A stretch of DNA of 64,000 nucleotides from Verrucomicrobiota bacterium (lineage in GTDB: Bacteria; Verrucomicrobiota; Kiritimatiellia; CAIQIC01; JAGNIJ01). The notes beneath the pieces were generated by a model. That model saw only the letters and a program-made list of their open reading frames with translations. It was not told the origin of the DNA and did not search any database. Shown here piece by piece: positions 53,252-61,297 of the stretch (its first letter is position 1; every line of letters starts with the position of its first letter). The DNA lies in the NCBI GenBank assembly GCA_022710725.1, contig JAKLGK010000003.1, positions 124,001 to 188,000 on the forward strand. Reading direction: 5' to 3'. A program made the position numbers and the translations under genes.

Positions 53252-54445
53252 ATGAAGAATTGGCTCGGATGCATGGTGCTGGCGGGAGGGTTGGTCGCGA
53301 CGGCCGGGGCCCAGGTCGTCGTCACGAAGGGCGCGGGCCAGAAGACGGGACTGGACCTGTCCGCCTTCCAGGCTTCGCCGACGGCGGGCGCCGCGCTGTT
53401 CCGCAAGACGCTGGAGGCGGACCTGGTCCGCTCGGGCTGGTTCAGCCTGACGCCGGCCGGCCGCGGGGAACTGGTGGTGCAGGGGCAGTGCGCGGAATCC
53501 GGCGGCTCGATCAACGCGGGCATCTACGTGCTGCATGCGACCACCCGGCAGAGCTACCTCGGCAAGAACTACCCGGCCCCCGTCGCCGACGCGCGCCGCC
53601 TGGCGCACCGCGCCGCGGACGACATCATCTTCGCCGTCACCGGGCGCAAGGGACTGAACTCGGGCCGGCTCGTGGTTGTCGGCAACCGGACGAAGAAGAA
53701 GGAACTGTACCTCTGCGACGCCGATGGCGGCGGCCTGGTCCAACTGACCCAGGACCGCAGCATCAGCCTGGCTCCGCGCTGGAGTCCCGACGGCAAGACC
53801 ATCGTCTACACGTCATACCTCCGCGGGTTCCCGGACGTGTATTCCATCGACGTCGGGAGCGGCTCGCGCCGCGTCGTGGCCAGTTTCCCCGGGCTGAACA
53901 CCGGCGGGGCGGTCTCCCCGGGCGGACGGGAGATGGCGCTGATCCTCTCGCGGACGGGCAACCCGGAGCTGTTCGTGAAGGGCGGGGGCGGCCTCACCAA
54001 GCTGACGGCCACGACGCAGGCCGCCGAGGCCAGCCCGGCCTGGTCGCCCGACGGAAGCCGGATCGTGTACGTGTCCGACCAGGCGGGCACCCCGCAGCTC
54101 TACATGATCTCCCGGTCCGGCGGCCGCGCCCAGCGGCTGACCAGCCGCGGCTCGGAAAATGTCGCCCCCGACTGGGGCGCCAACGGCTGGATCGCGTTCT
54201 CCTCCAAGCTGGGCGGGCGCTACCAGATCTGCATCATGAACCCGGACACCCAGGAAATCCGACAGCTCACCGCCGACGGCACGGATTACGAGGACCCCGC
54301 CTGGGCGCCCGACGGCCGGCATATCGCCTGCGCGCGGACGGCGGGCTACCGGTCCTCCATCTATCTTGTTGACACAATGGGCGATCCCCCCATACCTTTA
54401 CTCGACGCTTCCGGGGATTGGTTTTCTCCATCGTGGGCGCCTTGA
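53252..54445 (+). CDS. tolB: Tol-Pal system beta-propeller protein TolB
   Basis: The protein has 397 aa. A Sec signal (about 1-21) leads to an N-terminal alpha/beta domain and a C-terminal six-bladed PD40 propeller with repeated LAPRWSPDGKTIVYTS, ASPAWSPDGSRIVYVSD and EDPAWAPDGRHIACA motifs. TolB links TolA/Pal in the periplasm for outer-membrane constriction. Followed by pal after 50 bp. Confidence 0.93.
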   Translation: MKNWLGCMVLAGGLVATAGAQVVVTKGAGQKTGLDLSAFQASPTAGAALFRKTLEADLVRSGWFSLTPAGRGELVVQGQCAESGGSINAGIYVLHATTRQSYLGKNYPAPVADARRLAHRAADDIIFAVTGRKGLNSGRLVVVGNRTKKKELYLCDADGGGLVQLTQDRSISLAPRWSPDGKTIVYTSYLRGFPDVYSIDVGSGSRRVVASFPGLNTGGAVSPGGREMALILSRTGNPELFVKGGGGLTKLTATTQAAEASPAWSPDGSRIVYVSDQAGTPQLYMISRSGGRAQRLTSRGSENVAPDWGANGWIAFSSKLGGRYQICIMNPDTQEIRQLTADGTDYEDPAWAPDGRHIACARTAGYRSSIYLVDTMGDPPIPLLDASGDWFSPSWAP

Positions 54446-54495
54446 GCACGGAACCTTGTTTTTTCAGAAAACTAAAGGAAACAGGAGATAAGAAG

Positions 54496-55014
54496 ATGCA
54501 GATGCGAGGGTGGGTGGTGGTGGCGGTGGCGGGGCTGTTGGTCGTGTCGAGCGGATGCAAGAAGCGCCCGAAACCCGGGCAGGCCGGCGTCGATAACGTC
54601 GGCGGCGTGGTGGGCAGCGACCTGTACGGCGAAGGCGCGGACATGCTGGGCGACCGCTTCGCCGGCGGCGAGGAAGTGCGCGGGCAGTTCACGGCCGTCT
54701 ATTTCGACTACGACAGCTCCCAGATCAAGGATTCCGAGCGATCCAAGATTGACGCGGTGGCGAGCCACCTTCAGTCCGCCGGAACGGCCAACCTGGTCGT
54801 CGAGGGCAACGCCGACGAGCGCGGCAGCAACGAGTACAACCTGGCGCTCGGCGAACGCCGCGCCTTGGCCATCCGGGCCTACCTGGTCGGTCTCGGCATC
54901 GACGGCAACCGGATCACAACGAAGAGCCTCGGCGAAGAACAGCCGGTGGTCATGGGCCACGACGAGGAGTCCTGGAGCCAGAACCGGCGCGGGGAGTTCG
55001 TGCTGATCCAATAG
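54496..55014 (+). CDS. pal: Peptidoglycan-associated lipoprotein
   Basis: The protein has 172 aa. Lipobox VVSSGC (Cys at about residue 21), then an OmpA-like domain: VYFDYDSSQIKDSERSKIDAVA and EGNADERGSNEYNLALGERRA, which bind mDAP peptidoglycan. It is the last gene of the tol cluster, followed by a terminator-like hairpin. The ATG at 54496 (ribosome-binding site AGGAG) is chosen, not the earlier in-frame codon at 54418. Confidence 0.96.
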   Translation: MQMRGWVVVAVAGLLVVSSGCKKRPKPGQAGVDNVGGVVGSDLYGEGADMLGDRFAGGEEVRGQFTAVYFDYDSSQIKDSERSKIDAVASHLQSAGTANLVVEGNADERGSNEYNLALGERRALAIRAYLVGLGIDGNRITTKSLGEEQPVVMGHDEESWSQNRRGEFVLIQ

Positions 55015-55038
55015 CGCGACCCGCTTGGTCACGACGCG

Positions 55039-55065
55039 AAAGCCCCGGTTGCCGCCGGGGCTTTT
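55039..55065 (+). terminator. Intrinsic terminator after pal
   Basis: AAAGCCCCGG (55039-55048) and CCGGGGCTTT (55055-55064) form a 10-bp stem with a 6-base loop, ending in TTTT before GCGC. It separates the tol operon from tatAC. Confidence 0.8.
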
Positions 55066-55098
55066 GCGCTTTAGAAGGGAATTGGGGGGCGCGACCGG

Positions 55099-55386
55099 AT
55101 GACGGGGTTCGAGACAACAGCCTTCCTGGCCGGCAACACGGGCGGCGGGGAAATCCTGCTCGTCTTCGTCGTGGCCCTCGTGCTCTTCGGATCGAAGCGG
55201 CTGCCCGGCCTGGCGCGCAGCCTGGGCCGGGCCATCGAGGAATTCCGTCGGGCGGCTCGCGATGTCTCCGACGAGATCCAGCGCGCCTCCGATGAACCGC
55301 CGGCGCCGCCGCCCGCTTCCGATCAATCCGCCTTGCCACCGCTTCCGCCGCCGACGAAGGACCGGGATCATGAGCATGCCGGATGA
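55099..55386 (+). CDS. tatA: Twin-arginine translocase subunit TatA
   Basis: The protein has 95 aa. One N-terminal membrane helix (EILLVFVVALVLFGSKRLPGL) followed by an amphipathic helix (SLGRAIEEFRRAARDVSDE) and a Pro-rich charged tail. The FG hinge motif (LFGSKRLP) is typical. With TatC it exports folded proteins. It overlaps tatC by 17 bases. Confidence 0.9.
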   Translation: MTGFETTAFLAGNTGGGEILLVFVVALVLFGSKRLPGLARSLGRAIEEFRRAARDVSDEIQRASDEPPAPPPASDQSALPPLPPPTKDRDHEHAG

Positions 55387-56131
55387 CGCCGATTCGTCGG
55401 GCGTGAAGCCTTTCCTGGAGCATCTGGAGGACCTCCGCTGGACCGTGGTCCGGTGCGCGGTCGCGCTGCTGGTTGGGGTGTGCATCGCGTATCCCTTTGC
55501 GCCCAACGTGTTGCGCCTGTTGAGCCGCCCGCTATCGTCCGTGACGGACGCGCCGGACCAGTTCCTGCGCTCGCTCGAAGTCGGCGGCGCGTTTTCCGTG
55601 AGCCTGCGCCTGGCCGGGTGGACGGGCCTTCTCTTGAGCAGTCCATTCCTCGTCCTGTTCATCGGCCGGTTTGTCTTCCCCGGGCTGTTCGAGCACGAGC
55701 GGCGGACCGTGGCGAGGATGTTCGGCTTCGCGGTCGTTCTATTCGCCGGCGGCCTGATCCTGGGGTATGCCTACGCGCTCCCCGTGGCGGTGAAGATGAT
55801 GTTTGCGCTGCACGGGTGGATGGGCGTGCGGGCGGAATGGACGATCACCAACTACCTGGCGTTTTCCGTGCCCCTGCTGATCGGGTTCGGCCTGGTGTTC
55901 GAACTGCCGGTCGTGCTGGTCGCGCTCGGCCGGATGGGCTTCATCACGGCCGCGCAGTTGAGGCAGCGCCGGCGTCACGCGATCGTCGCCGCCCTGGTCA
56001 TCGGCATGGTGATGACCCCGCCGGACGTGGTGTCGCAGGTGCTGATGGCGACGCCGCTCATCGGGCTCTACGAGGTCAGCATCTGGCTCGTGGCGCTCGG
56101 GGAACGCCGCGCGAAATCCGTGCCGGCCTGA
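55370..56131 (+). CDS. tatC: Twin-arginine translocase subunit TatC
   Basis: The protein has 253 aa. Six membrane helices and the conserved HLEDLRWTVVR N-terminal motif. It recognises twin-arginine signal peptides. The ATG at 55370 overlaps tatA. A gene for TatB is not seen nearby, so a two-component TatAC system is likely. Confidence 0.93.
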   Translation: MSMPDDADSSGVKPFLEHLEDLRWTVVRCAVALLVGVCIAYPFAPNVLRLLSRPLSSVTDAPDQFLRSLEVGGAFSVSLRLAGWTGLLLSSPFLVLFIGRFVFPGLFEHERRTVARMFGFAVVLFAGGLILGYAYALPVAVKMMFALHGWMGVRAEWTITNYLAFSVPLLIGFGLVFELPVVLVALGRMGFITAAQLRQRRRHAIVAALVIGMVMTPPDVVSQVLMATPLIGLYEVSIWLVALGERRAKSVPA

Positions 56132-56142
56132 TGGCATCAGGC

Positions 56143-57219
56143 CTACTGCACGCCGCCGGCCAGTTGCCCGCACGCGGCGGCGATGTCCACCCCGCGCTGG
56201 ACGCGGACCGTGCAGGCGATCCGGTGGCGTTCCAGCGCCGCCTGGAAATCCAGCACGCGCTGACGCTCGGACGGCTTCAGCGGCTCGCCGGGAACCGGGT
56301 TCCACGGGATCAGGTTCACGTGGCACAGCCGGACGCCCGGCCGGGTCGCCGTGCCCTTGAGCAGGCGGGCCAGCGCCTGGGCCCGCGCCGGCTGGTCGTT
56401 CACGCCCTGGAGCAGCACGTATTCGAACGACACGCGGCGGCTCGTTTTGTCCGTGTACTCGCGGACGGCCTCGATCACCTCCGCGACGGGATACTTGCGG
56501 TTGACGGGGACCAGTTGCGACCGCAGTTCGTCGTCGGGCGCATGCAGCGAAAGGGCCAGGTTGACCGGCAGCTTTTCGCGGGCCAACCGGAGGATGCCGG
56601 GCACGATGCCGACCGTGGACACGGTGAAGTTCCGCGCCCCGAGATTGAATCCTTCCGGATCATGCAGCCGTTCCACCGAGGCCCACCAGCGGTCGTAGTT
56701 GTTGAACGGCTCGCCCATGCCCATGTAGACCACGTTGGTGAGAAGGGGCTTCCCGGGCGCCGGCGCGGCCCTTGCTTCGCGCGCGGCCCATAAAACCTGC
56801 TCGACCATCTGGCCCGCCGTCAGGTTCAATCGGAAACCCATACGCCCGGTCGCGCAGAAGCGGCAGGCCATCGCGCAGCCCGACTGCGTCGAGACGCAGA
56901 CCGTCGCGCGGTCGCGGTAGATCATCAGGACGGCTTCCACGGGCGGGCCGCCGTTCACGCGGAAGAGCGCCTTGCGGGTCAGCCCCCCGTCTCCGGTCTG
57001 AACGCGGTCCAGTTCCAGTTCGTTGAAGCGGACCTCCTGCGCCAGCCGTTCGCGGAGCGCCGCGGGCAGGTCCGACATCTCCCCCGGCGCGGCGGCCAGT
57101 TGGGCGTAGAGCTGCCGGTAGATCTGCCGGGCGCGGTAGGCCGGCTGCCGCCACTCCCGCAGGAGCGCCTCGATCTCGGACGCGGACATGTCGTGAATGG
57201 CCGGGGCCCTGTCCTTCAT
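56143..57219 (-). CDS. rlmN: 23S rRNA (adenine2503-C2) methyltransferase
   Basis: The protein has 358 aa. Radical SAM motif [11 protein letters not shown] (CxxxCxxC, about residues 115-122), an N-terminal helical RNA-binding domain, and a C-terminal Cys in [11 protein letters not shown] that would be methylated in the mechanism. It methylates A2503 of 23S rRNA and some tRNAs. It converges on tatC (11-bp gap). Confidence 0.95.
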   Translation of the reverse strand: MKDRAPAIHDMSASEIEALLREWRQPAYRARQIYRQLYAQLAAAPGEMSDLPAALRERLAQEVRFNELELDRVQTGDGGLTRKALFRVNGGPPVEAVLMIYRDRATVCVSTQSGCAMACRFCATGRMGFRLNLTAGQMVEQVLWAAREARAAPAPGKPLLTNVVYMGMGEPFNNYDRWWASVERLHDPEGFNLGARNFTVSTVGIVPGILRLAREKLPVNLALSLHAPDDELRSQLVPVNRKYPVAEVIEAVREYTDKTSRRVSFEYVLLQGVNDQPARAQALARLLKGTATRPGVRLCHVNLIPWNPVPGEPLKPSERQRVLDFQAALERHRIACTVRVQRGVDIAAACGQLAGGVQ

Positions 57220-57281
57220 GCGGCCAGCCTACCACAAGGAAGGGCGCCTGTCTTTCTCGCTCCCGGGCCGCCGTTTGGCAG

Positions 57282-57311
57282 TTGAAGCGCGCGGACGGCT
57301 TCGGCTACACT
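57282..57311 (+). promoter_or_regulatory. Candidate promoter for the barrel cluster
   Basis: TTGAAG and TACACT are 18 bases apart. The start near 57318 precedes the ATG at 57330 by about 12 bases and rules out the earlier in-frame ATG at 57282 as the main start. Confidence 0.5.
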
Positions 57312-57329
57312 CCGCCGCGGGAATCGACC

Positions 57330-58094
57330 ATGCGCGGCAGGCTTTTCTGGACAATGGGATCTTTCTTGTGCTGGGCGGGCCTGGCGGGAGGCGCCGGGCC
57401 CTCGTACACCGCGGCGCCCGCGCTCCAGTATTTCGAATGGAAGGAAGACGCATTTCGCCTCGAGGAAAAGGGCCTGCTGCCTTCTCTGCTCCTCGAACGC
57501 GAGGCCGCGGGCGGCGAACACTGGGGCGGGCGTTGGAGTCTCCTGGCCTTTCTCGGGGAAGTCGAATACGACGGGCTCAAACAGGATTTCACCCCGTACC
57601 GGAGCAAGACGCTGTACGTCGGCGGCGACCTCCGCGGCACGGTGCATGGCCGGTGGAAGGCCGCCGAAAGCATCGAGATCCAGCCGCTGGCGGGCCTGGG
57701 GAGCCGGCTCTGGAAGCGGCGCCTGGACAATACCGACGAGATGACGAGCGGCTACGACGAGGACTGGTGGAACGTCTACCTGCTGGCGGGCGCCCGCGCC
57801 GTCTGGAAAACCAGGTCGGGCGCCACGACGACGCTCGAGGGCGGCCTCCGGCAGTCCCTGTACACCTACGAGAAGGTCAATTTCGAGGTCATCGGGCGCT
57901 CCTCCGTCCCGACCCTGACTCCCTCCAACCGCGCGTCCGGCTACGCCGCGCTGGCGTGGGCCCGGGGCGATTATGTGCTGAAGCTCTTTTACGAGGGGAT
58001 GCGATTCGGGCACTCCGAGACCGACCGCTCCGGGTTCTACCAGCCCGAATCCGAGGCCCTGGTCCTGGGCGGCAGCATCGGGGTGCAATGGTGA
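57330..58094 (+). CDS. Putative outer-membrane beta-barrel protein 1
   Basis: The protein has 254 aa. A signal peptide (about 1-22) precedes a region of alternating aromatic and polar residues with Arg/Lys/Glu turns (YFEWKEDAFRLEEKGLLPSL, WRGRWSLLAFLGEVEYDG-like stretches) and an aromatic C-terminal end (SIGVQW), consistent with a beta-barrel. No known family recognised. It is first in a run of three with the 58099 and 58792 genes, 4 and 12 bases apart. Confidence 0.65.
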   Translation: MRGRLFWTMGSFLCWAGLAGGAGPSYTAAPALQYFEWKEDAFRLEEKGLLPSLLLEREAAGGEHWGGRWSLLAFLGEVEYDGLKQDFTPYRSKTLYVGGDLRGTVHGRWKAAESIEIQPLAGLGSRLWKRRLDNTDEMTSGYDEDWWNVYLLAGARAVWKTRSGATTTLEGGLRQSLYTYEKVNFEVIGRSSVPTLTPSNRASGYAALAWARGDYVLKLFYEGMRFGHSETDRSGFYQPESEALVLGGSIGVQW

Positions 58095-58098
58095 ACGC

Positions 58099-58779
58099 AT
58101 GAAGGCGCCTTCGTCCATCCGCGCGGCGTGCCTCGCCGCGATCCTCCTCGGCGCGAACGCCCGCGCCGGCGAAATCGGGGAGCGGCTCTGGTATGCCGAC
58201 AACGGCCAGCAGCACGCCTGGGTGGCCGGCGGCGCCCTGGAAGGCGAGCGGCCCCCGGGCACAAACCGGGTGGCGTTCGGGCTCCTCGACCTCGAGTACG
58301 GACGCTACGACAACGAGGGGGACACCGAGACCCACGGCCGGTACGCGGGCGCGCTGGGAATCGCGCTGCCGCACGGCTGGCGGGCGGGCGCCGGATTCGA
58401 GTACCGCGACATCCGCACGAGCCTGAAAGAGGGCTGGCGGTGGGACGACGATCATCCCGAGGAGCGGGAGCGCAACGCGGATATCTACGGCCCGATGCTG
58501 TATGCCGCCTGGGAAGGCTTCGTCCGAAACCCCCGCGCCGGCTGGAAACTGGAACTCTCCTGGATGTGCTACGACCTGGGCGGCCTGCAGGACATCGGGT
58601 ACGACGGCTCCAATGTGCGCATGGCCGCCTCGGCCTTCTACCGCTTCCGGCGCCTGACGCTCCGCACCGGTTACCGCCTGGAGGAATTCCGCGATATGCC
58701 CGACCGCGTGGCCAACGACAGCGCCTCGTCCCGCGACACCATCCAGGGCCCCTTTTTCGCGCTCGGGGTCAGCTTCTAA
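58099..58779 (+). CDS. Putative outer-membrane beta-barrel protein 2
   Basis: The protein has 226 aa. Signal peptide (KAPSSIRAACLAAILLGANARA), then barrel-like pattern (RLWYADNGQQHAWVAGGALE, GLLDLEYGRYDNEGDTETHG, AGAGFEYRDIRTSLKEGW) ending LGVSF with a terminal Phe, a typical outer-membrane signal. The start is 4 bases after the previous gene. No name can be given. Confidence 0.65.
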   Translation: MKAPSSIRAACLAAILLGANARAGEIGERLWYADNGQQHAWVAGGALEGERPPGTNRVAFGLLDLEYGRYDNEGDTETHGRYAGALGIALPHGWRAGAGFEYRDIRTSLKEGWRWDDDHPEERERNADIYGPMLYAAWEGFVRNPRAGWKLELSWMCYDLGGLQDIGYDGSNVRMAASAFYRFRRLTLRTGYRLEEFRDMPDRVANDSASSRDTIQGPFFALGVSF

Positions 58780-58791
58780 AGGAGATTACCC

Positions 58792-59220
58792 ATGACCAAG
58801 CGATCTGCCGTGAGGCATGCGTTTCTGGCGTTGTTTGTTTTGTGCCTGCCCGCCGCGGCGGAGTCGATGCTGGCCCTGAAGGTCTCCTCCCCGCTGATGG
58901 TCAGCGGCGCGGCGGGGCTCCGGTTCCCGTCCGCCGGCCGAACGTGGAGCCCGTCGATCCAGGCCGAGGCCGGGGTCGGCGGAGGAAAGATCCTGGTCGG
59001 CGGCGACACCTTCGGCGCGGGGTTCGGGCTTGGCGTCAAGGCCGTCCTCCTGCGAACCTGGCTGGAGCCGGTCGAGGTGGAACCGGACACGACCTACCTC
59101 GGCGCGGAATTCGAGGCGGGCTTCCGCCAGTTGTTCGCGGCCGCGGGCGCGTATGCGCGGGTGGGGGGCGAGGACAACGACGACCTTCTCCTCGGCATCA
59201 GCCTCGGGTGGATGCTGTGA
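58792..59220 (+). CDS. Putative outer-membrane beta-barrel protein 3 (small)
   Basis: The protein has 142 aa. Signal peptide (about 1-22) and an aromatic/Gly-rich mature part (SAGRTWSPSIQAEAGVGGGK, YLGAEFEAGFRQLFAAAGAY) ending LGWML. It might be an eight-strand barrel or a truncated relative of the two genes before it. Downstream 48 bases away is the FUN14-like gene. Confidence 0.55.
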   Translation: MTKRSAVRHAFLALFVLCLPAAAESMLALKVSSPLMVSGAAGLRFPSAGRTWSPSIQAEAGVGGGKILVGGDTFGAGFGLGVKAVLLRTWLEPVEVEPDTTYLGAEFEAGFRQLFAAAGAYARVGGEDNDDLLLGISLGWML

Positions 59221-59250
59221 ACGCGTTCCTGTATTCCCGGACCCAATCCG

Positions 59251-59259
59251 TGGTATAGT
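59251..59259 (+). promoter_or_regulatory. Extended -10 promoter for the FUN14-like gene
   Basis: TGGTATAGT is an extended -10 (TG-G-TATAGT). The start, near 59266, is within three bases of the ATG at 59269, suggesting a leaderless transcript. No good -35 was found. Confidence 0.55.
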
Positions 59260-59268
59260 GCAGGCCAC

Positions 59269-59817
59269 ATGAATCTCTCCGACCATGCAAAGCCGTCGCG
59301 CAACCCGGCCGACCGGGCGGCGAGGAAGCGCCGCCGCCGTAGACGCGCCCTGATCGTCGCCGGGCTGTTCATGGCCTTCGGCGTCGTCGTGGCCATCGGC
59401 GAGAGGGCGCGGGCCCCGAAAGCCGGGACGGCGGGAACCGCGGTTGAGCGCGCCACGCCGCCGTCCGCGGAATCCGGCGACGCGGCGGAGGCGCAGGCCC
59501 CGGCCGCCCGGAAGCCCGCCCTGCCGGCGACATTCCGCTTGGGCGCCGGGTATGCCGGCGGGTTCTTCCTGGGCTGGCTTTTCCGGAAGTTCATCAAGAC
59601 GGCGCTGCTGGCGACCGGGGCGCTGGTCGGTCTGGCCGCGCTGGCGCGCGGGCTCGGCTGGTTTGACCTGGATTGGACGACGGCGGGAACCTACGTCCGG
59701 GAGAGTTTCGCCTGGCTCGGCGGCCACGCCGGGTCGTTCAAGGATTTCATCATGGGCTATGTCCCCTCCGCCGGCGCGGCAGCCCTCGGATTTTTCTTTG
59801 GCTTGTGGAGCGACTGA
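59269..59817 (+). CDS. FUN14-like membrane protein
   Basis: The protein has 182 aa. A strongly basic head (RKRRRRRRALIV) precedes a first helix (about residues 27-45), then an Ala/Pro-rich linker, and a C-terminal region (GYAGGFFLGWLFRKFIKTAL ... ALVGLAALARGLGWFDLDW ... AALGFFFGLWSD) that resembles the FUN14 family fold. Bacterial FUN14 proteins are uncharacterised. Co-directional with the barrels and the AsmA-like gene (27-bp gap). Confidence 0.65.
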   Translation: MNLSDHAKPSRNPADRAARKRRRRRRALIVAGLFMAFGVVVAIGERARAPKAGTAGTAVERATPPSAESGDAAEAQAPAARKPALPATFRLGAGYAGGFFLGWLFRKFIKTALLATGALVGLAALARGLGWFDLDWTTAGTYVRESFAWLGGHAGSFKDFIMGYVPSAGAAALGFFFGLWSD

Positions 59818-59844
59818 ACCGCGGAACCAGAAAGGAAGGCCATC

Positions 59845-61233
59845 ATGCGAACACTATGGAAAATCCTGAAAATCATTGCGATCGTGATCGTGCTGCTGCT
59901 GGTCGGGTTGCGGCTGGCTCTTTCCCCGCTGGTGAAAACGGTGGCCAACAAGGTGCTGCCCGAGGCCCTGGGGACGGAGGCCTCGCTGGGCGACGTGAGC
60001 TTCGGGTTCCTGCGCGGGACCACGGGTCTGGGCGACCTGCGCATCGGGCAGCCGAAGGGTTTCGACACGGAAGACAAGGATCTGTTCCGCTTCTCGAGCT
60101 TCGAGGCCAAGGTCCGGCCGGGCACGCTGAAGTCAGGTGAGGTCGAGGTGGAGCGACTGGAACTCAAGGACCTGTACGTGCATGTGATCCGCAACAAGGA
60201 TGGCGTGCTGAACGTGGCGCAACTCGGCGCGAAGGAAAAAGCCGCCGAGCCGGAGGTCAAGGCGCCCGTGGAGAAGAAGGAGGAGGAGGCCCGGCCGCTG
60301 CGCGTCAAGCTGCTGGCCGTGCGCAACGGCACGATCAAGTACACCGACTACGGCCTGGGCGAGAATCCCGTTCGGGTCAACGTGACCGACATCGACTTCG
60401 AGGTGAAAGACCTGCTGCTGGACGCGAAGGCCGACGCCTCCGTCGTGGAGCCGGCCATCGTCTCCCTGGTGGCGCGCCTGAAACAGGAAGGCGTGCCCGA
60501 CGGCCGCCTCGGCCTGGTCGCCCGTGTGGGCCCGGTGGGCGAGGCCATTCCCCCGGTCAATGCCTCCGCGCGCCTGGTCGGTTTTGACCTGACCCCGTTC
60601 AAACCCCTCGTGCCGCCGGCCACCCTGACCCTGCTGGGCGGCATGGGTCTCGACCTCACAGCGGACGTCGGATTGGCGCCGGACCTCCTCGAGGTCGGCG
60701 GCGAGGTCGTCATGGCCGGCGGCTCGACATTCCCCTTCCGCGTGGGCGGCACGCCGGAGAAGCCGGAATTCGACACCTCGAGCGTGCTCTTTGGAACGAT
60801 GGGCCGCGTGAGCGGGGCGGTCTCGGGCACGGCCAAGGACGTTGCCGAGACAGGCAAGGCCGCCGCGGGCGCCGTGGTGGAAGGAGCCGGCGCGCTGGCA
60901 GGCGGGGCGTTCAAAGCCATCGGAGGGCTCGGCCGAGCGGTGAAGGATACTGCGGAAGCAGGCATCAAGGGGGATCTGAAGGACGCCGGCAGCGCCCTGG
61001 TGGGCGGCGTGAGCGAGGCGGCTGGCGAGGCTTCGGAGTCGGTGAAGGACACCGCGAGTTCCGCGAAGGAAGGGCTGGAGGCCTCCGCGGAGGCGCTTTC
61101 CGGCGCGGACGCGCTCCAGGCCTGGCGTGACGCGACCGATACGCGATGGGACGCCGCCTGGGCCGGCGCGCAGGAGCGGGTGGCGACGGCGCCGTTCCCG
61201 CCCGCTCGCGAAGCGGCCCCGTCCGCCCCCTGA
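59845..61233 (+). CDS. AsmA-like/DUF748-type envelope protein with Gly/Ala-rich tail
   Basis: The protein has 462 aa. An N-terminal membrane helix (about residues 7-24) anchors a periplasmic AsmA-like domain (VTRNLPEALGTEASLGDVSF-type repeat; FEAKVRPGTLKSGEVEVERL; VRVNVTDIDFEVKDLLLDA). The C-terminal ~150 residues are a repeated amphipathic Ala/Gly/Lys stretch (GTAKDVAETGKAAAGAVVEG, AIGGLGRAVKDTAEAGIKGD) resembling LEA-type or glycine zipper helices. AsmA-family proteins bridge phospholipids between membranes; this role is inferred. Confidence 0.7.
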   Translation: MRTLWKILKIIAIVIVLLLVGLRLALSPLVKTVANKVLPEALGTEASLGDVSFGFLRGTTGLGDLRIGQPKGFDTEDKDLFRFSSFEAKVRPGTLKSGEVEVERLELKDLYVHVIRNKDGVLNVAQLGAKEKAAEPEVKAPVEKKEEEARPLRVKLLAVRNGTIKYTDYGLGENPVRVNVTDIDFEVKDLLLDAKADASVVEPAIVSLVARLKQEGVPDGRLGLVARVGPVGEAIPPVNASARLVGFDLTPFKPLVPPATLTLLGGMGLDLTADVGLAPDLLEVGGEVVMAGGSTFPFRVGGTPEKPEFDTSSVLFGTMGRVSGAVSGTAKDVAETGKAAAGAVVEGAGALAGGAFKAIGGLGRAVKDTAEAGIKGDLKDAGSALVGGVSEAAGEASESVKDTASSAKEGLEASAEALSGADALQAWRDATDTRWDAAWAGAQERVATAPFPPAREAAPSAP

Positions 61234-61238
61234 ACCGG

Positions 61239-61267
61239 ATGACAAGCGTGACGCGTCGATGTATGAT
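61239..61267 (+). promoter_or_regulatory. Promoter of the HerA-like gene
   Basis: ATGACA and TATGAT are exactly 17 bases apart, near-consensus. The start near 61274 is about 24 bases before the ATG at 61298, which has a CGGGAGGG ribosome-binding site. Confidence 0.65.
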
Positions 61268-61297
61268 GCCCCGCGACGAATAACGCGGGAGGGCATC

